From Bifidobacterium sp. ESL0728 (GTDB lineage: Bacteria > Actinomycetota > Actinomycetes > Actinomycetales > Bifidobacteriaceae), in contig NZ_CP113925.1 in the NCBI RefSeq assembly GCF_029392015.1, positions 930,001-994,000 on the forward strand: a stretch of DNA of 64,000 nt, given 5' to 3'. Positions 1-8,257 of this stretch are shown here, piece after piece (the first letter of the stretch is position 1; each line of letters opens with the position of its first letter). A program made the translations under genes and the position numbers. The notes below the pieces were generated by a model, which ran no database searches, was not told where the DNA came from, and saw nothing but the letters and a program-made list of their open reading frames with translations.

Positions 1-894
1 CGCATTCTGCCGGGCGACGTGGCCAGCGTGATGGCTGGGCTCAACGCACCCCCGGAGCGCGTGGCTCAGCTGCGCTCGCAGATGGGGCTCGACCGGCCGC
101 TGATTGTGCAGTACTTCAGTTGGTTGGGCGGTTTGTTGCGAGGAAACTTTGGCACCTCACTTCTGACCGGCCGTTCGATCAGCTCGACGGTCGCCATGCG
201 CGCTTCCGTTACTTTTCCGCTGATTGTGTTGGGGCTTGTCGTGGCGCTCGCCATCGGCCTGACGCTTGGGGTTGTGGCTACTTTGGCTACGCGTCCGGCA
301 GTGCGTTCCGCGTTCCATTTCGTCGCCATCGTTGGGGGTGCCATTCCCGCGTTGTGGGGAGGGTTGCTGCTGATTCTGCTCTTTGGACGTGGCACAGGGT
401 TGTTGGGGATACTGCCCTCGCAGGGATTTCCTGAGGCTGGTTGGAGCAGTTTCGGTTCGGCGTTGGCCTCGCTGGTGCTGCCGGCGTTGACGGTCGGCAT
501 CATCGACGGTGCAAGTCTTATGCGCTATACACGCTCGGCGTTGGGTGACGTGATGAACAGCGGCTATATGGATCAGGCGATGGCCTGCGGCTATACGCGC
601 CGTCAGGCCGCTCTCAAAGTCGGGCTGAGACTGGCGACGCCGCAGTTGGTGAGCGTGGTCGGTCTGATGTTCGCCGGCATGATCACCGGCGTCATGGTCA
701 TCGAAAACCTCTTCGCGCTACCTGGCATCGGAGCGGGCTTGGTCACTGACCTTGGCAACCGCGACCTCGTTGCTGTGCAAAGCGAACTCTTCATGCTGGC
801 TGCCTTCTTCCTGTTGGTTGGCTTCCTTGTCGACTTGCTTCACCGCTTCCTCGACCCACGCCTGAAGCACGCCGTTCAAGGAGGTGCGCAATGA
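1..894 (+). CDS. Peptide/nickel-type ABC transporter permease (DppB/OppB family), 5' end outside window
   Basis: Inner-membrane permease of a binding-protein-dependent importer, likely for di- or oligopeptides. The reading frame is open from base 1 and starts with the family's periplasmic motif LPGDVASVMAG, so the true start lies upstream. Several hydrophobic segments are visible. The cytoplasmic EAA loop, which docks the ATPase, is recognisable as GYMDQAMACGYTRRQA followed by a conserved leucine-rich stretch. The C-terminus DPRLKHAV is typical of DppB. The stop overlaps the next permease by ATGA, indicating one operon with the DppC-like permease and the two ATPases. No substrate-binding protein is in view; it is presumably upstream. 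The family is clear, the substrate is inference. Confidence 0.93.
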   Translation, partial: RILPGDVASVMAGLNAPPERVAQLRSQMGLDRPLIVQYFSWLGGLLRGNFGTSLLTGRSISSTVAMRASVTFPLIVLGLVVALAIGLTLGVVATLATRPAVRSAFHFVAIVGGAIPALWGGLLLILLFGRGTGLLGILPSQGFPEAGWSSFGSALASLVLPALTVGIIDGASLMRYTRSALGDVMNSGYMDQAMACGYTRRQAALKVGLRLATPQLVSVVGLMFAGMITGVMVIENLFALPGIGAGLVTDLGNRDLVAVQSELFMLAAFFLLVGFLVDLLHRFLDPRLKHAVQGGAQ

Positions 895-1892
895 CCGGAA
901 ATAATGAATACGCCACCCTCGAAGCAAATCGAACCGGCAACGAAGCTACAAATACGAGACAAGATGTTGGCACTTCGGTTGAAAACAATGTAATCCAGCC
1001 TTCAGGAAAAGCCGCTAAGAGCGCGAAAGCCAAAACTTCAAGTAAGTTCACCGTTGTTTTACGTTCTATCTGGATTCGCAGCGAAGGCAAGTTCGCGCTG
1101 ATCGTATTGGCGCTGTGGGTTGCGGTTTCGCTGGTTTCGCTCGTCTGGACGCCGCAATCACTGTGGGCGACCGACGGCTATCATGTCTGGGCCAAGCCGT
1201 CTGCTTCGCACTGGCTGGGTACCGATGGCACCGGCGCGGATGTGTTCAGCTGGCTGATGGCAGGTGCTCGCACGAATCTTTTCATCGCGATCTTGGCCGT
1301 CGTCTTTGCCGGAGCGTTGGGCATATTGCTGATGAGCGCGATGGTTTCGCGAAACTCGGCATTGTCCAATGTTTCGGTGGTGGCGGTGGACGCGTTGATT
1401 TCCATCCCGACCGTGCTGATTGCCTTGATTCTGGCGGTTCCGATGGGCGCCTCGGTGGCCGTCATCGTCATTGCCTGCGGTATCGGCTACGGCCTCAATC
1501 TGGCGCGCATAGCACGGCCTCAGGCCTTGCTCGCGGCCAATTCCGACTATGTTGCCTCGGCGCTTTCCTACGGTGCTTCGGGATTCTCGGTGATGCTGGA
1601 TCATATTCTGCCTAATGCGATGCCGACCATCATGGTTCAGCTTTCACTTTCCGCAGGAACTGCGGTGCTCGCCGAATCCAGCCTGACCTACCTCGGTGTC
1701 GGCGTGCCCAGCGGCGTGCCGAGCTGGGGTCATTCACTGGCTACGTCGGTCAAGTTCATCAATGTCTATCCACTGACCGTGCTCTGGTCCGGCCTTATCG
1801 TCACCATCGTGGTGGTGGCGTTGAACGTCTTCGGCGACGTGCTGCGCGATGCCGTCGATTCGGTGACCAATCCGGAATTGCGGAGGTCATAA
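891..1892 (+). CDS. Peptide/nickel-type ABC transporter permease (DppC/OppC family)
   Basis: Second membrane subunit of the importer, 333 residues. A hydrophilic N-terminus of about 60 residues rich in Asn, Thr, Lys and Ser precedes the first membrane helix; this is longer than usual for DppC. The diagnostic periplasmic motif HWLGTDGTGADVFS (DppC-type HxLGTDxxGRD) is present, although the usual Arg is replaced by Ala. The EAA loop is seen as YVASALSYGASGFSVMLDHI, followed by LPN. The C-terminal YLGVGVPSGVPSWG is also typical. Its ATG overlaps the stop of the upstream permease. The next clearly assigned gene begins about 260 bases downstream, a large gap for this operon type. Confidence 0.95.
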   Translation: MTGNNEYATLEANRTGNEATNTRQDVGTSVENNVIQPSGKAAKSAKAKTSSKFTVVLRSIWIRSEGKFALIVLALWVAVSLVSLVWTPQSLWATDGYHVWAKPSASHWLGTDGTGADVFSWLMAGARTNLFIAILAVVFAGALGILLMSAMVSRNSALSNVSVVAVDALISIPTVLIALILAVPMGASVAVIVIACGIGYGLNLARIARPQALLAANSDYVASALSYGASGFSVMLDHILPNAMPTIMVQLSLSAGTAVLAESSLTYLGVGVPSGVPSWGHSLATSVKFINVYPLTVLWSGLIVTIVVVALNVFGDVLRDAVDSVTNPELRRS

Positions 1893-1893
1893 G

Positions 1894-2157
1894 ATGATGG
1901 TCTCGGTATTGGGCGTGTGTCCGGTTTTGGCCTGTTCCGGCAAGGCAAGCCGTCGTGAGGATTATGCAGCTGGATATGCGCCGGACAAATTGTGCAGTGA
2001 GGTCTTGTTGAGATCGTCTGGGACAAGCGATTGCAATATGCGTGTTCATCGGACGGTATGGTCATTTTGCAAGGTCGAGATGTGGCAGCATGTTTCTTGG
2101 CCTTTAATGTCGATGTTCGGTTTTCCTAGGGTTTTGCAAGGTTGGAGCTGGTCATGA
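1894..2157 (+). CDS. Small open frame bridging permease and ATPase genes, doubtful
   Basis: An 87-codon frame fills the gap between the permease and the ATPase. It begins one base after the permease stop with a well-placed GGAGG (1882-1886), and its stop overlaps the ATPase start (ATGA at 2154-2157), so its layout is that of a translated operon gene. Against this, the peptide is unusually rich in Cys and Trp, shows no clear third-position bias, and resembles no family I know. It may be remnant sequence that separated the original Shine-Dalgarno from the ATPase start. Function unknown. Confidence 0.3.
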   Translation: MMVSVLGVCPVLACSGKASRREDYAAGYAPDKLCSEVLLRSSGTSDCNMRVHRTVWSFCKVEMWQHVSWPLMSMFGFPRVLQGWSWS

Positions 2158-2936
2158 GCGTTGATGTCAACAAACTTGATATTTCCATTGGAAGCCAGCC
2201 GATTGTGCACGGCGTGAATCTGCATATCGGCGACGGCGAACGGGTCGGGCTCATCGGCTCGTCCGGTTCCGGAAAATCCATGATTTCCAAGGCCATGCTT
2301 GGATTATTACCGACGAATGCAAAGACGGAAGGTTCCATGATGCTCGGTGGCACGCAGGTTATCGGGGCGGACGAAAGCGTTCTGGCAAGCTTGCGCGGAC
2401 GTTACGTCGGCGCGGTGTTCCAGAATCCTGCGTCGTCGTTGAATCCGGTGCTCACCGTCGGCAAACAGATCGAACTGCCGCTGAAACTTCATTACGACTT
2501 GGACAAGGCCGACCGTCAGACGCGAGTCGCCGCGATGCTTGGAAAAGTTGGACTTGACGAGACTACCGCAATGAAATATCCAAGCGAGCTTTCCGGCGGT
2601 CAGCAGCAGCGCGTGGGCATCGCTACGGCCTTGATTACCTCGCCGCGGCTGATTATCGCCGACGAACCTACGACGGCACTCGACTCCATCACTCAGCGTC
2701 AGATTGTTGATCTGCTGGTTTCGTTGGTCGACAAGGCCGGCGCCTCGATGCTGTTCATTACCCATGATTTTTCGGTGCTCGGCCGAGCCACGACGCGATG
2801 CTATGTACTCGATAACGGCAGGATTATTGAATCGGGAAAGACCTCCGATTTGTTGAATAATCCTCAAAACGGACAGACGAAAAAGCTGGTCGAGGCCGCG
2901 CGAGAGCTGACTCTTGCTGGTGCAGACTCACACTAA
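2154..2936 (+). CDS. ABC transporter ATP-binding protein, peptide importer (DppD/OppD-like)
   Basis: Cytoplasmic ATPase, 260 residues from the ATG at 2154; GGAG at 2144-2147 favours this over the TTG at 2142. Walker A is GSSGSGKS, the Q-loop is VFQNPASSLNPV, the signature is LSGGQQQR, Walker B is LIIADEPTTALD and the switch histidine lies in FITHD. The Q-loop ending SSLNP is characteristic of the peptide/nickel branch. It is shorter than classical OppD/DppD (about 330 residues) because the C-terminal oligopeptide-transporter extension is missing. It pairs with the ATPase at 3000-3845. A long inverted repeat overlaps its stop codon. Confidence 0.94.
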   Translation: MSVDVNKLDISIGSQPIVHGVNLHIGDGERVGLIGSSGSGKSMISKAMLGLLPTNAKTEGSMMLGGTQVIGADESVLASLRGRYVGAVFQNPASSLNPVLTVGKQIELPLKLHYDLDKADRQTRVAAMLGKVGLDETTAMKYPSELSGGQQQRVGIATALITSPRLIIADEPTTALDSITQRQIVDLLVSLVDKAGASMLFITHDFSVLGRATTRCYVLDNGRIIESGKTSDLLNNPQNGQTKKLVEAARELTLAGADSH

Positions 2937-3004
2937 CCCATAGTTACCAAAAGAAACCTTGGAAATAGGTACAGTATCTTTTGGTAACCAAAGGTTAGTG
3001 TGAG
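2927..3004. repeat. Two-stage inverted repeat between the two ATPase genes
   Basis: Outer arms CTCACACTAACC (2927-2938) and GGTTAGTGTGAG (2993-3004) and inner arms GTTACCAAAAGA (2943-2954) and TCTTTTGGTAAC (2977-2988) are each perfect 12-bp complements. They are separated by symmetrical 4-base mismatches and a 22-base loop. The structure takes in the upstream stop codon and the possible GTG start of the next gene. No T-run follows, so it is not a plain terminator; a role in mRNA stability or differential expression of the ATPases is inference. The right inner arm also holds a 13-bp palindrome (2980-2992). Confidence 0.8.
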
Positions 3005-3845
3005 CGGACAAAATGAAAATGAGGGCATGATGGTTGAGGAACGTTCTGAGAAGGTTGGCGACGGTGATTCCGTATTACTGCGGGGCCAACATGTCGGCAA
3101 GGTATTCGGTCACGGAAAAGACCGGCAGACCGCTTTGGAGGATGTCAATGTCGAAGTGTGTTCGGGGGAGTGCCTTGCGTTGATTGGTGGTTCCGGGTCG
3201 GGGAAATCCACGCTGACGCGGATTCTGCTCGGGCTTGACAAGCCGACTTCGGGCACAGTGACGTTTGCGGGAAAGCCAGTTGAAGGTCGCAAATCCACTG
3301 GATACGAGGCTTTGCGACGTGAATCAAGTCTCGTTTTCCAAAGTCCGTTCACTTCACTCGACCCTCGATGGACGGTGGCAAAGTCCGTGGCGGAACCGCT
3401 GAAAATTCAGCGTGGCAACCGTTCGAAAACCGGCAATCTGGATATCAACCAGAAAGTGTGTGAGTCATTGTCTCTGGTCGGTCTTGACCCCGATGAATTC
3501 CTGAATCGTTATCCTGTCGACCTTTCCGGCGGGCAGGCGCAGCGCGTCGCCATCGCCCGTGCGCTGGTTACCGACCCCAAGCTTATAGCAGCAGACGAGC
3601 CGATGAGCGCCATCGATGTGGCTGCACGTCTGCAGATACTTGAGGCGTTCGCCGCCATTCGCAAGTCGCGCCCGGAGACGGCCATCATCATGATTTCGCA
3701 TGATTTGGGCGTGGTGCAGCACATCGCGGATCGTATCGTCGTTCTTCATGATGGAAAGTTAGTGGAAAGCGGCAGCACCGATGACGTGCTGAACCGTCCG
3801 AAAGCGGCCTATACCCGCGAACTGGTTGCCGCTGCGTCGCTGTAG
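3000..3845 (+). CDS. ABC transporter ATP-binding protein, peptide importer (DppF/OppF-like)
   Basis: Second ATPase of the importer, up to 281 residues. Walker A is GGSGSGKS, the Q-loop is VFQSPFTSLDPRW, the signature is LSGGQAQR, Walker B is LIAADEPMSAID and the H-loop is MISHD. The Q-loop ending SLDP again marks the peptide/nickel family. The start is uncertain: GTG 3000 has AAAGG (2990-2994) upstream, but both lie in the right arm of the long inverted repeat. ATG 3027 or 3030, preceded by GAGGG (3021-3025), would free the start from that structure. Together with the three genes upstream it completes a two-permease, two-ATPase transporter lacking only its binding protein. Confidence 0.93.
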   Translation: MSGQNENEGMMVEERSEKVGDGDSVLLRGQHVGKVFGHGKDRQTALEDVNVEVCSGECLALIGGSGSGKSTLTRILLGLDKPTSGTVTFAGKPVEGRKSTGYEALRRESSLVFQSPFTSLDPRWTVAKSVAEPLKIQRGNRSKTGNLDINQKVCESLSLVGLDPDEFLNRYPVDLSGGQAQRVAIARALVTDPKLIAADEPMSAIDVAARLQILEAFAAIRKSRPETAIIMISHDLGVVQHIADRIVVLHDGKLVESGSTDDVLNRPKAAYTRELVAAASL

Positions 3846-3874
3846 TTGTGCGTGATTACTTTCGTATCCATTGC

Positions 3875-3914
3875 ATGCGACCAAAAGCATGTTGAAAGGT
3901 TCTTTTGGTCGCAT
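3875..3914 (+). terminator. Hairpin at the end of the peptide ABC operon
   Basis: ATGCGACCAAAAG (3875-3887) and CTTTTGGTCGCAT (3902-3914) form a perfect 13-bp stem with a 14-base loop, 30 bases after the last ATPase stop. Only a short T-rich stretch (GGTTTTGG) follows, so termination strength is uncertain. The ACCAAAAG/CTTTTGGT core is shared with the inverted repeat between the ATPase genes. Confidence 0.65.
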
Positions 3915-4025
3915 CGGTTTTGGCTAACGCGACAGAAAGCATGGGAAACGGGCTTTCCTTCGCAGCGATTGTGCTTATCTGCTCTTGGAGCGGAGGTTGA
4001 AACTCAGAGGTGAAACGATATGCGA

Positions 4026-5018
4026 CTATTCGACGACGTTGAAACGCTCGCCGTTGCAGAAGGCGTGAATCGAGCGTGCGAGCTGGCGTGAAAGATCGCG
4101 GTAGGCGTCGTCGGCACGCCAGGCGACGTGCGGGGTGAGGATGGTGCCGGGAATCGAACGCAACGGGTCGTTGGCGGGCAACGGCTCCTTGTCGTAGACG
4201 TCGATGGCGGCTTTGATGTCGCCCTTCTTGAGTCGGCTGACCAGTGCTCCGGGCTGAATGAGCTCCGCCCGTGCCGTGTTGATGAAATAGCTGCCAGGCC
4301 TGAGCTGGTTGAGGTCATCAGCCGTCACGATTCCCTGCGTTTCCTCGTTCAGAGGCAAATGCAGACTTACGATATCCGAATGGGATATAAGGTCACCGAT
4401 TTTATCGACTTGTGTTGCGCCGAGCGAACGCGCGGTGGCGGCGTTGACGTGCGAATTCCAGACCAACGTATGCATGCCGAAGCCGTCGGCGATGCGGGCG
4501 ACGGTCTGGCCGATACCGCCGAAACCGATAAGTCCGATGGTCTTGTCCCTCAGCGATGTGCCCTCCAATCCACTCCAGTTGCCTTCGCGAATGCTGCGGT
4601 CCATGGCGCCGACGCCGCGTGCGAGCTCGAAAATCAGCGCGAATGTATATTCGGCAACGGTTTCGTCCGCGTAATGCACGGTGTTGCACACGCGGATTCC
4701 CATTTTTCGTGTGCGGTTCAGGTCAATGAAATTGGCGACGCCGGTGCCGCCGAAAACGAAGCAACGGACGTGGCTGCCCAGCTCCTCAAGCAGCCTGCCG
4801 GTGACGTGGAAGCAGATGACCACCACGATATCGGCATCCTTGCAGCGCTCGAGGATAGTGTCGGGATCGATGTTGAAATCCTTGTACATCCGTACGCGCG
4901 CGACATTGTGCAGCATCCGCATACTCGTGGCGATGGGCTGGTACATGGCCGGGAACATGGATGGAATGACCACCAGCGGCAGTTCGGTGTGTTCGGATTG
5001 CGTTTCGATATACTCCAT
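4026..5018 (-). CDS. D-isomer-specific 2-hydroxyacid dehydrogenase family protein
   Basis: NAD(P)-dependent oxidoreductase of 330 residues, expected to interconvert a 2-keto acid and a D-2-hydroxy acid in the cytoplasm. The Rossmann motif GLIGFGGIGQTVARIADGFG is central. The catalytic set is recognisable: Arg in INTARAELI, Glu in DVYDKEPLP and His in LTPHVAW. The Arg motif reads ARAE rather than the usual ARG, which fits divergent phosphoglycerate or glyoxylate reductase-like members. The gene is divergent from the alpha-glucosidase, with about 290 bases between starts. The true substrate cannot be read from sequence. Confidence 0.92.
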   Translation of the reverse strand: MEYIETQSEHTELPLVVIPSMFPAMYQPIATSMRMLHNVARVRMYKDFNIDPDTILERCKDADIVVVICFHVTGRLLEELGSHVRCFVFGGTGVANFIDLNRTRKMGIRVCNTVHYADETVAEYTFALIFELARGVGAMDRSIREGNWSGLEGTSLRDKTIGLIGFGGIGQTVARIADGFGMHTLVWNSHVNAATARSLGATQVDKIGDLISHSDIVSLHLPLNEETQGIVTADDLNQLRPGSYFINTARAELIQPGALVSRLKKGDIKAAIDVYDKEPLPANDPLRSIPGTILTPHVAWRADDAYRDLSRQLARSIHAFCNGERFNVVE

Positions 5019-5148
5019 ACCCCCAAGGATAATTCCGCCTCTGGCCTATATGAAGGGCAGCTGGTTCTATCTCGGGGATGTCATAAATTGACATCTCTGT
5101 GTCTTGGGTGTGTTCGTCGGTGTATTTGTCCCTCAAACGGAAACTGTT

Positions 5149-5177
5149 TTGACAATGACTTTTGGTCAGGTTTTGAA
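5149..5177 (+). promoter_or_regulatory. Candidate promoter for the alpha-glucosidase gene
   Basis: TTGACA at 5149-5154 lies 17 bases before TTTGAA (5172-5177), within an AT-rich divergent intergenic region. TGAC-TTTTG-GTCA (5156-5168) between the boxes forms a short dyad that could be an operator. The -10 is poor, so this is only a candidate. Confidence 0.35.
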
Positions 5178-5310
5178 ATAAGAAATGACAATTATTCGTT
5201 AATAAAGCAATACGATAGAAGGATTCCGCATTTACGTAACACCGAATATGATGAACGTTAGGATTTACGACGTAAAGTGCGAAGATGCAGCAGCGGAAGG
5301 AAACGTTGAA

Positions 5311-7119
5311 ATGGTTGACGGGCAAAGAATGACGATTGCACAGCGCGTTCGGACCAACGGGGCGACGCCGAATCCTTGGTGGGCCAACGCGGTGGTCTAT
5401 CAGATCTACCCACGCAGTTTTCAGGACAGCAATGGTGATGGTTTCGGCGATATTCAGGGGATTATCTCGCGGCTCGATTATCTGGCCGGTCTCGGCGTGG
5501 ACGTGCTGTGGCTGAGTCCTGTCTACGTTTCGCCGCAGGTCGACAACGGCTACGATATCGCCGATTACCAGAACATCGACCCCAGATTCGGCACGATGGA
5601 CGATATGGACGAGCTCCTGAGCGAAGCCCACAAACGCGGGCTCAAGGTGGTGATGGACCTCGTGGTCAACCACACTTCCGACGAGCACGCATGGTTTCAA
5701 GCCAGCCGCGACAAGAACGACGAACATGCCGACTGGTATTGGTGGAGGCCGGCACGCAAGGGACACGAACCGGGCACGCCGGGTGCGGAACCGAACAAAT
5801 GGGGCAGCTATTTCGGCGGTTCGGCTTGGACCTACGACCCGAAACGCGGCGAATACTATCTCCACCAGTATTCCGCCAAACAGCCCGACCTCAACTGGGA
5901 GAACCCCGAGGTGCGCAAGGCCGTCTACAAGATGATGAACTGGTGGATGGATCGCGGCATCGACGGCTTCCGCATGGACGTCATCGCCGAGATTTCCAAG
6001 CGTGTCGATTCCAACGGCAAATTGCCGGGCGAGCAGGGTGGGCACATTCCTGACTTGCCGGCGAACAACGGTTATTCCACGCCGTTCCTGGCCTGCACCG
6101 ACGGGCCGCGGCTCGACGAGTTCCTGCGCGAGATGCGCCATGCGGTTTTCGACGGGCGCGAAGGCTATATGACCGTCGGCGAGGCTCCGGGGATTCGCCT
6201 GAAGCGGGACGGTTATATCACCGATCCGGCCCATGGCGAGCTCGACATGATGTTCCTTTTCAACCACGTGCTGTTCGATTGCAAGAACTATGACACGTGG
6301 ACGCCGGTCCCGTTCAAGGTCGAAGATCTGCGCAAGGTCATGGCCAAAGAGCAGAAGGTGGTGAGCAAAGCCGGCTGGGCGAGCCTGTATTTCAGCAACC
6401 ACGACCAGCCGCGCGCCCTTTCGCGTTGGGGCGATGACAGCGAGGCGATGCGCGTGAAAAGCGCGAAGGCGCTGGGGCTCTTGCTGCACATGCACCGCGG
6501 CACGCCGTATATCTATGAGGGTGAGGAGCTGGGAATGACCAACGCCCACTTCACCCGGCTCGAGCAGTACCGCGACATTCAATCGCGCAACATTTACCAC
6601 GAGCGCGTCGACGAGCAGCATCAGGTCTCGCCCGCGCAGATGCTGGACGTACTGGCCAAACGCAGCCGCGACAACGCGCGTACGCCGATGCAGTGGGATG
6701 GCAGCAAATACGCCGGTTTCATGGCGTCGGATGCTTCGGCCGAACCATGGATCGCCGTCAATCCGAACCATGACGTCATCAACGCCGAGGCGGAAGTGGA
6801 CGACCCCGATTCGGTGTATTCCTTCTACAAGAAGCTTATCGGACTGCGGCACACCAACGCGGTGGTCGCTGCCGGCGATTGGAAGCTGATCGATGCCCAT
6901 GACGAGCATGTTTACGCCTTCACGCGTTCGCTTGGCAGCGAGAAGCTGCTGGTCGCGGTGAACTGTTCTGGTGAGACCGTGCCGATTCCGCGTCAGGCGG
7001 CCAAGTTGCTGGCGGCGAGCGGGAAACCTGACGATGCCCGGTTGCTGATTTCCGTCACCGGTTCACTGCCTGCGAATGGTCAGCTTGGGCCATGGGAAGG
7101 TTTTGTATACCTCGTATAG
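5311..7119 (+). CDS. Alpha-glucosidase / oligo-1,6-glucosidase (GH13)
   Basis: Intracellular alpha-glucosidase, 602 residues from ATG 5311, chosen because GGAAGGAAA lies at 5295-5303; the ATG at 5248 has no ribosome site. It hydrolyses alpha-linked gluco-oligosaccharides such as isomaltose- or maltose-type sugars or sucrose. GH13 regions are intact: DLVVNH (I), GFRMDVI with nucleophile Asp223 (II), TVGEAPG with acid/base Glu291 (III) and FSNHDQPR with transition-state Asp365 (IV). The N-terminal VVYQIYPRSFQDSNGDGFGD is the oligo-1,6-glucosidase subfamily signature, including the calcium-site DxNxDGxGD loop. No sugar transporter or LacI regulator lies nearby. Confidence 0.96.
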   Translation: MVDGQRMTIAQRVRTNGATPNPWWANAVVYQIYPRSFQDSNGDGFGDIQGIISRLDYLAGLGVDVLWLSPVYVSPQVDNGYDIADYQNIDPRFGTMDDMDELLSEAHKRGLKVVMDLVVNHTSDEHAWFQASRDKNDEHADWYWWRPARKGHEPGTPGAEPNKWGSYFGGSAWTYDPKRGEYYLHQYSAKQPDLNWENPEVRKAVYKMMNWWMDRGIDGFRMDVIAEISKRVDSNGKLPGEQGGHIPDLPANNGYSTPFLACTDGPRLDEFLREMRHAVFDGREGYMTVGEAPGIRLKRDGYITDPAHGELDMMFLFNHVLFDCKNYDTWTPVPFKVEDLRKVMAKEQKVVSKAGWASLYFSNHDQPRALSRWGDDSEAMRVKSAKALGLLLHMHRGTPYIYEGEELGMTNAHFTRLEQYRDIQSRNIYHERVDEQHQVSPAQMLDVLAKRSRDNARTPMQWDGSKYAGFMASDASAEPWIAVNPNHDVINAEAEVDDPDSVYSFYKKLIGLRHTNAVVAAGDWKLIDAHDEHVYAFTRSLGSEKLLVAVNCSGETVPIPRQAAKLLAASGKPDDARLLISVTGSLPANGQLGPWEGFVYLV

Positions 7120-7180
7120 CAGGATTTTGCTCATTATTAAACGTTTTGAAATTTAATAAATACAATGCTTCTTGTCCAGT

Positions 7181-7221
7181 TTGACTTTTATTGCGTTATA
7201 TAGTAAGCTATGCTGTATAGC
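7181..7221 (+). promoter_or_regulatory. Candidate promoter/operator of the toxin-antitoxin pair
   Basis: TTGACT (7181-7186) is followed after 17 bases by TAAGCT (7204-7209), and a dyad GCTAT-GCTGT-ATAGC (7207-7221) overlaps the putative -10. An operator at this position would suit autorepression by the antitoxin, which is usual for such pairs but not shown here. Confidence 0.4.
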
Positions 7222-7255
7222 AGATAAGGTTGTGGATTCAAGACAAGGAGAGGCT

Positions 7256-7618
7256 ATGTCGATGGTGCAGATGAATGTCCGTATCGATGCTGACTTGAAA
7301 GACGAAGTCGACGTGATACTGAAGCGTCTCGGCAAGACTCCGAGCTCTGTCATTCGTGAGCTATGGGACTTCATTCAGGATTCCGGCGATATTCCCGATT
7401 TGGACACGGCTCGTGAGAAAGAGGATCAGGAGCTCGAAAAGCGGAAGAAACTTGAGAAGATTGACAATATGAGCGGAATAGTCCCGCGGACCTTGAACGA
7501 TATGGGGCTTATCGGGCGTGGCGATGATCCGTTCAAGTCGATGTCCGCCAAAGAGCTTCATGATTATGCGGACGAACAACGATATGAGGATTACGCTCAA
7601 GAAAGCGTGGCGGTCTGA
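7256..7618 (+). CDS. RelB/DinJ-like antitoxin
   Basis: Small protein of 120 residues from ATG 7256, set by AAGGAGAGG at 7245-7253. The N-terminus (MVQMNVRIDADLKDEVDVIL, then RLGKTPSSVIRELWDFI) matches the ribbon-helix-helix DNA-binding fold of the RelB/DinJ group. The remaining 70 or so residues are charged and probably form the toxin-neutralising tail. Its stop overlaps the start of the PIN-domain gene (TGATG), the classical toxin-antitoxin layout. DinJ-type antitoxins normally pair with YafQ/RelE folds, so the PIN partner is somewhat unusual. The regulatory role is inferred from family and context. Confidence 0.8.
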   Translation: MSMVQMNVRIDADLKDEVDVILKRLGKTPSSVIRELWDFIQDSGDIPDLDTAREKEDQELEKRKKLEKIDNMSGIVPRTLNDMGLIGRGDDPFKSMSAKELHDYADEQRYEDYAQESVAV

Positions 7619-8112
7619 TGAAGAAAACCAAGCGCAATATCGTATTTGATACCAATATTCTTATCGATATCGTTATGCATCGTTCACTGCGGGAATCTGC
7701 GGCGTTGAAGCTTATGGACGCATGCGCCGATTTGAATTTGAATCCTATGTGCGTTTCATTATCGCTCAAAGATGTCGATTATATTGTGAAAGTGAACACC
7801 AAGCGGGAGTTCAAAGATGCCATGGCAGGCGTTGAGCAGGCCACGGTGCAGCAGCTTGTCGCTCAGATCGGTTGGAACAGTGTCGAATCAATCATGGAGG
7901 TTTGTCAGGTCGCTGCTGTTGACGGTGAGGTTTGCAAAAATGCGCTGAAATTGCGGTCTGCACATCCCGACTATGAGGATGACCTCATTATCGCCGCGTC
8001 GCGTCAGGCCGATGCTGATATGGTGGTGACGGGCGACCAGGATCTGATCAAGCATTTCCCGGATCTGTGCGTCAGCGTCGAGGACGCGTTGAAGCAGATC
8101 GAAGAGAACTGA
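7618..8112 (+). CDS. PIN-domain ribonuclease toxin
   Basis: Protein of 164 residues with the PIN-domain signature. The first acidic residue lies in IVFDTNILIDIVM near the N-terminus, and the C-terminal acidic cluster is DYEDDLIIAASRQADADMVV followed by TGDQDLIKHF. PIN toxins use three or four such Asp/Glu residues to hold metal and cleave RNA. The ATG shares a base with the antitoxin stop, so translation is coupled. The length is slightly above typical VapC (about 130 residues). No frameshift or missing acidic residue was noticed, so the toxin appears intact. Confidence 0.85.
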   Translation: MKKTKRNIVFDTNILIDIVMHRSLRESAALKLMDACADLNLNPMCVSLSLKDVDYIVKVNTKREFKDAMAGVEQATVQQLVAQIGWNSVESIMEVCQVAAVDGEVCKNALKLRSAHPDYEDDLIIAASRQADADMVVTGDQDLIKHFPDLCVSVEDALKQIEEN

Positions 8113-8257
8113 GCATCTGGGAATTGAGTTGAGCGGGCTCGAGCTGAGTGGGTTCTGGCCGAGTGGGTTCGCGCTTGGTGATTCGGTGGCGCAATCTTTG
8201 TAGAGTTGGTTTTGGAATTCGGAAATCATTCGGATTCGAGCGGCGATAGGAGTCGAT

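Noticed and set aside
4128..5261. 377-codon plus-strand frame over the 2-hydroxyacid dehydrogenase
   Set aside because: Lies antisense to intact NAD-binding and catalytic motifs; no ribosome site at its start.
4786..6909. Very long open frame (707 codons) on the minus strand across the alpha-glucosidase
   Set aside because: It is antisense to an intact GH13 gene with full catalytic motifs, is GC-driven, rich in His/Arg/Val, and resembles no family.
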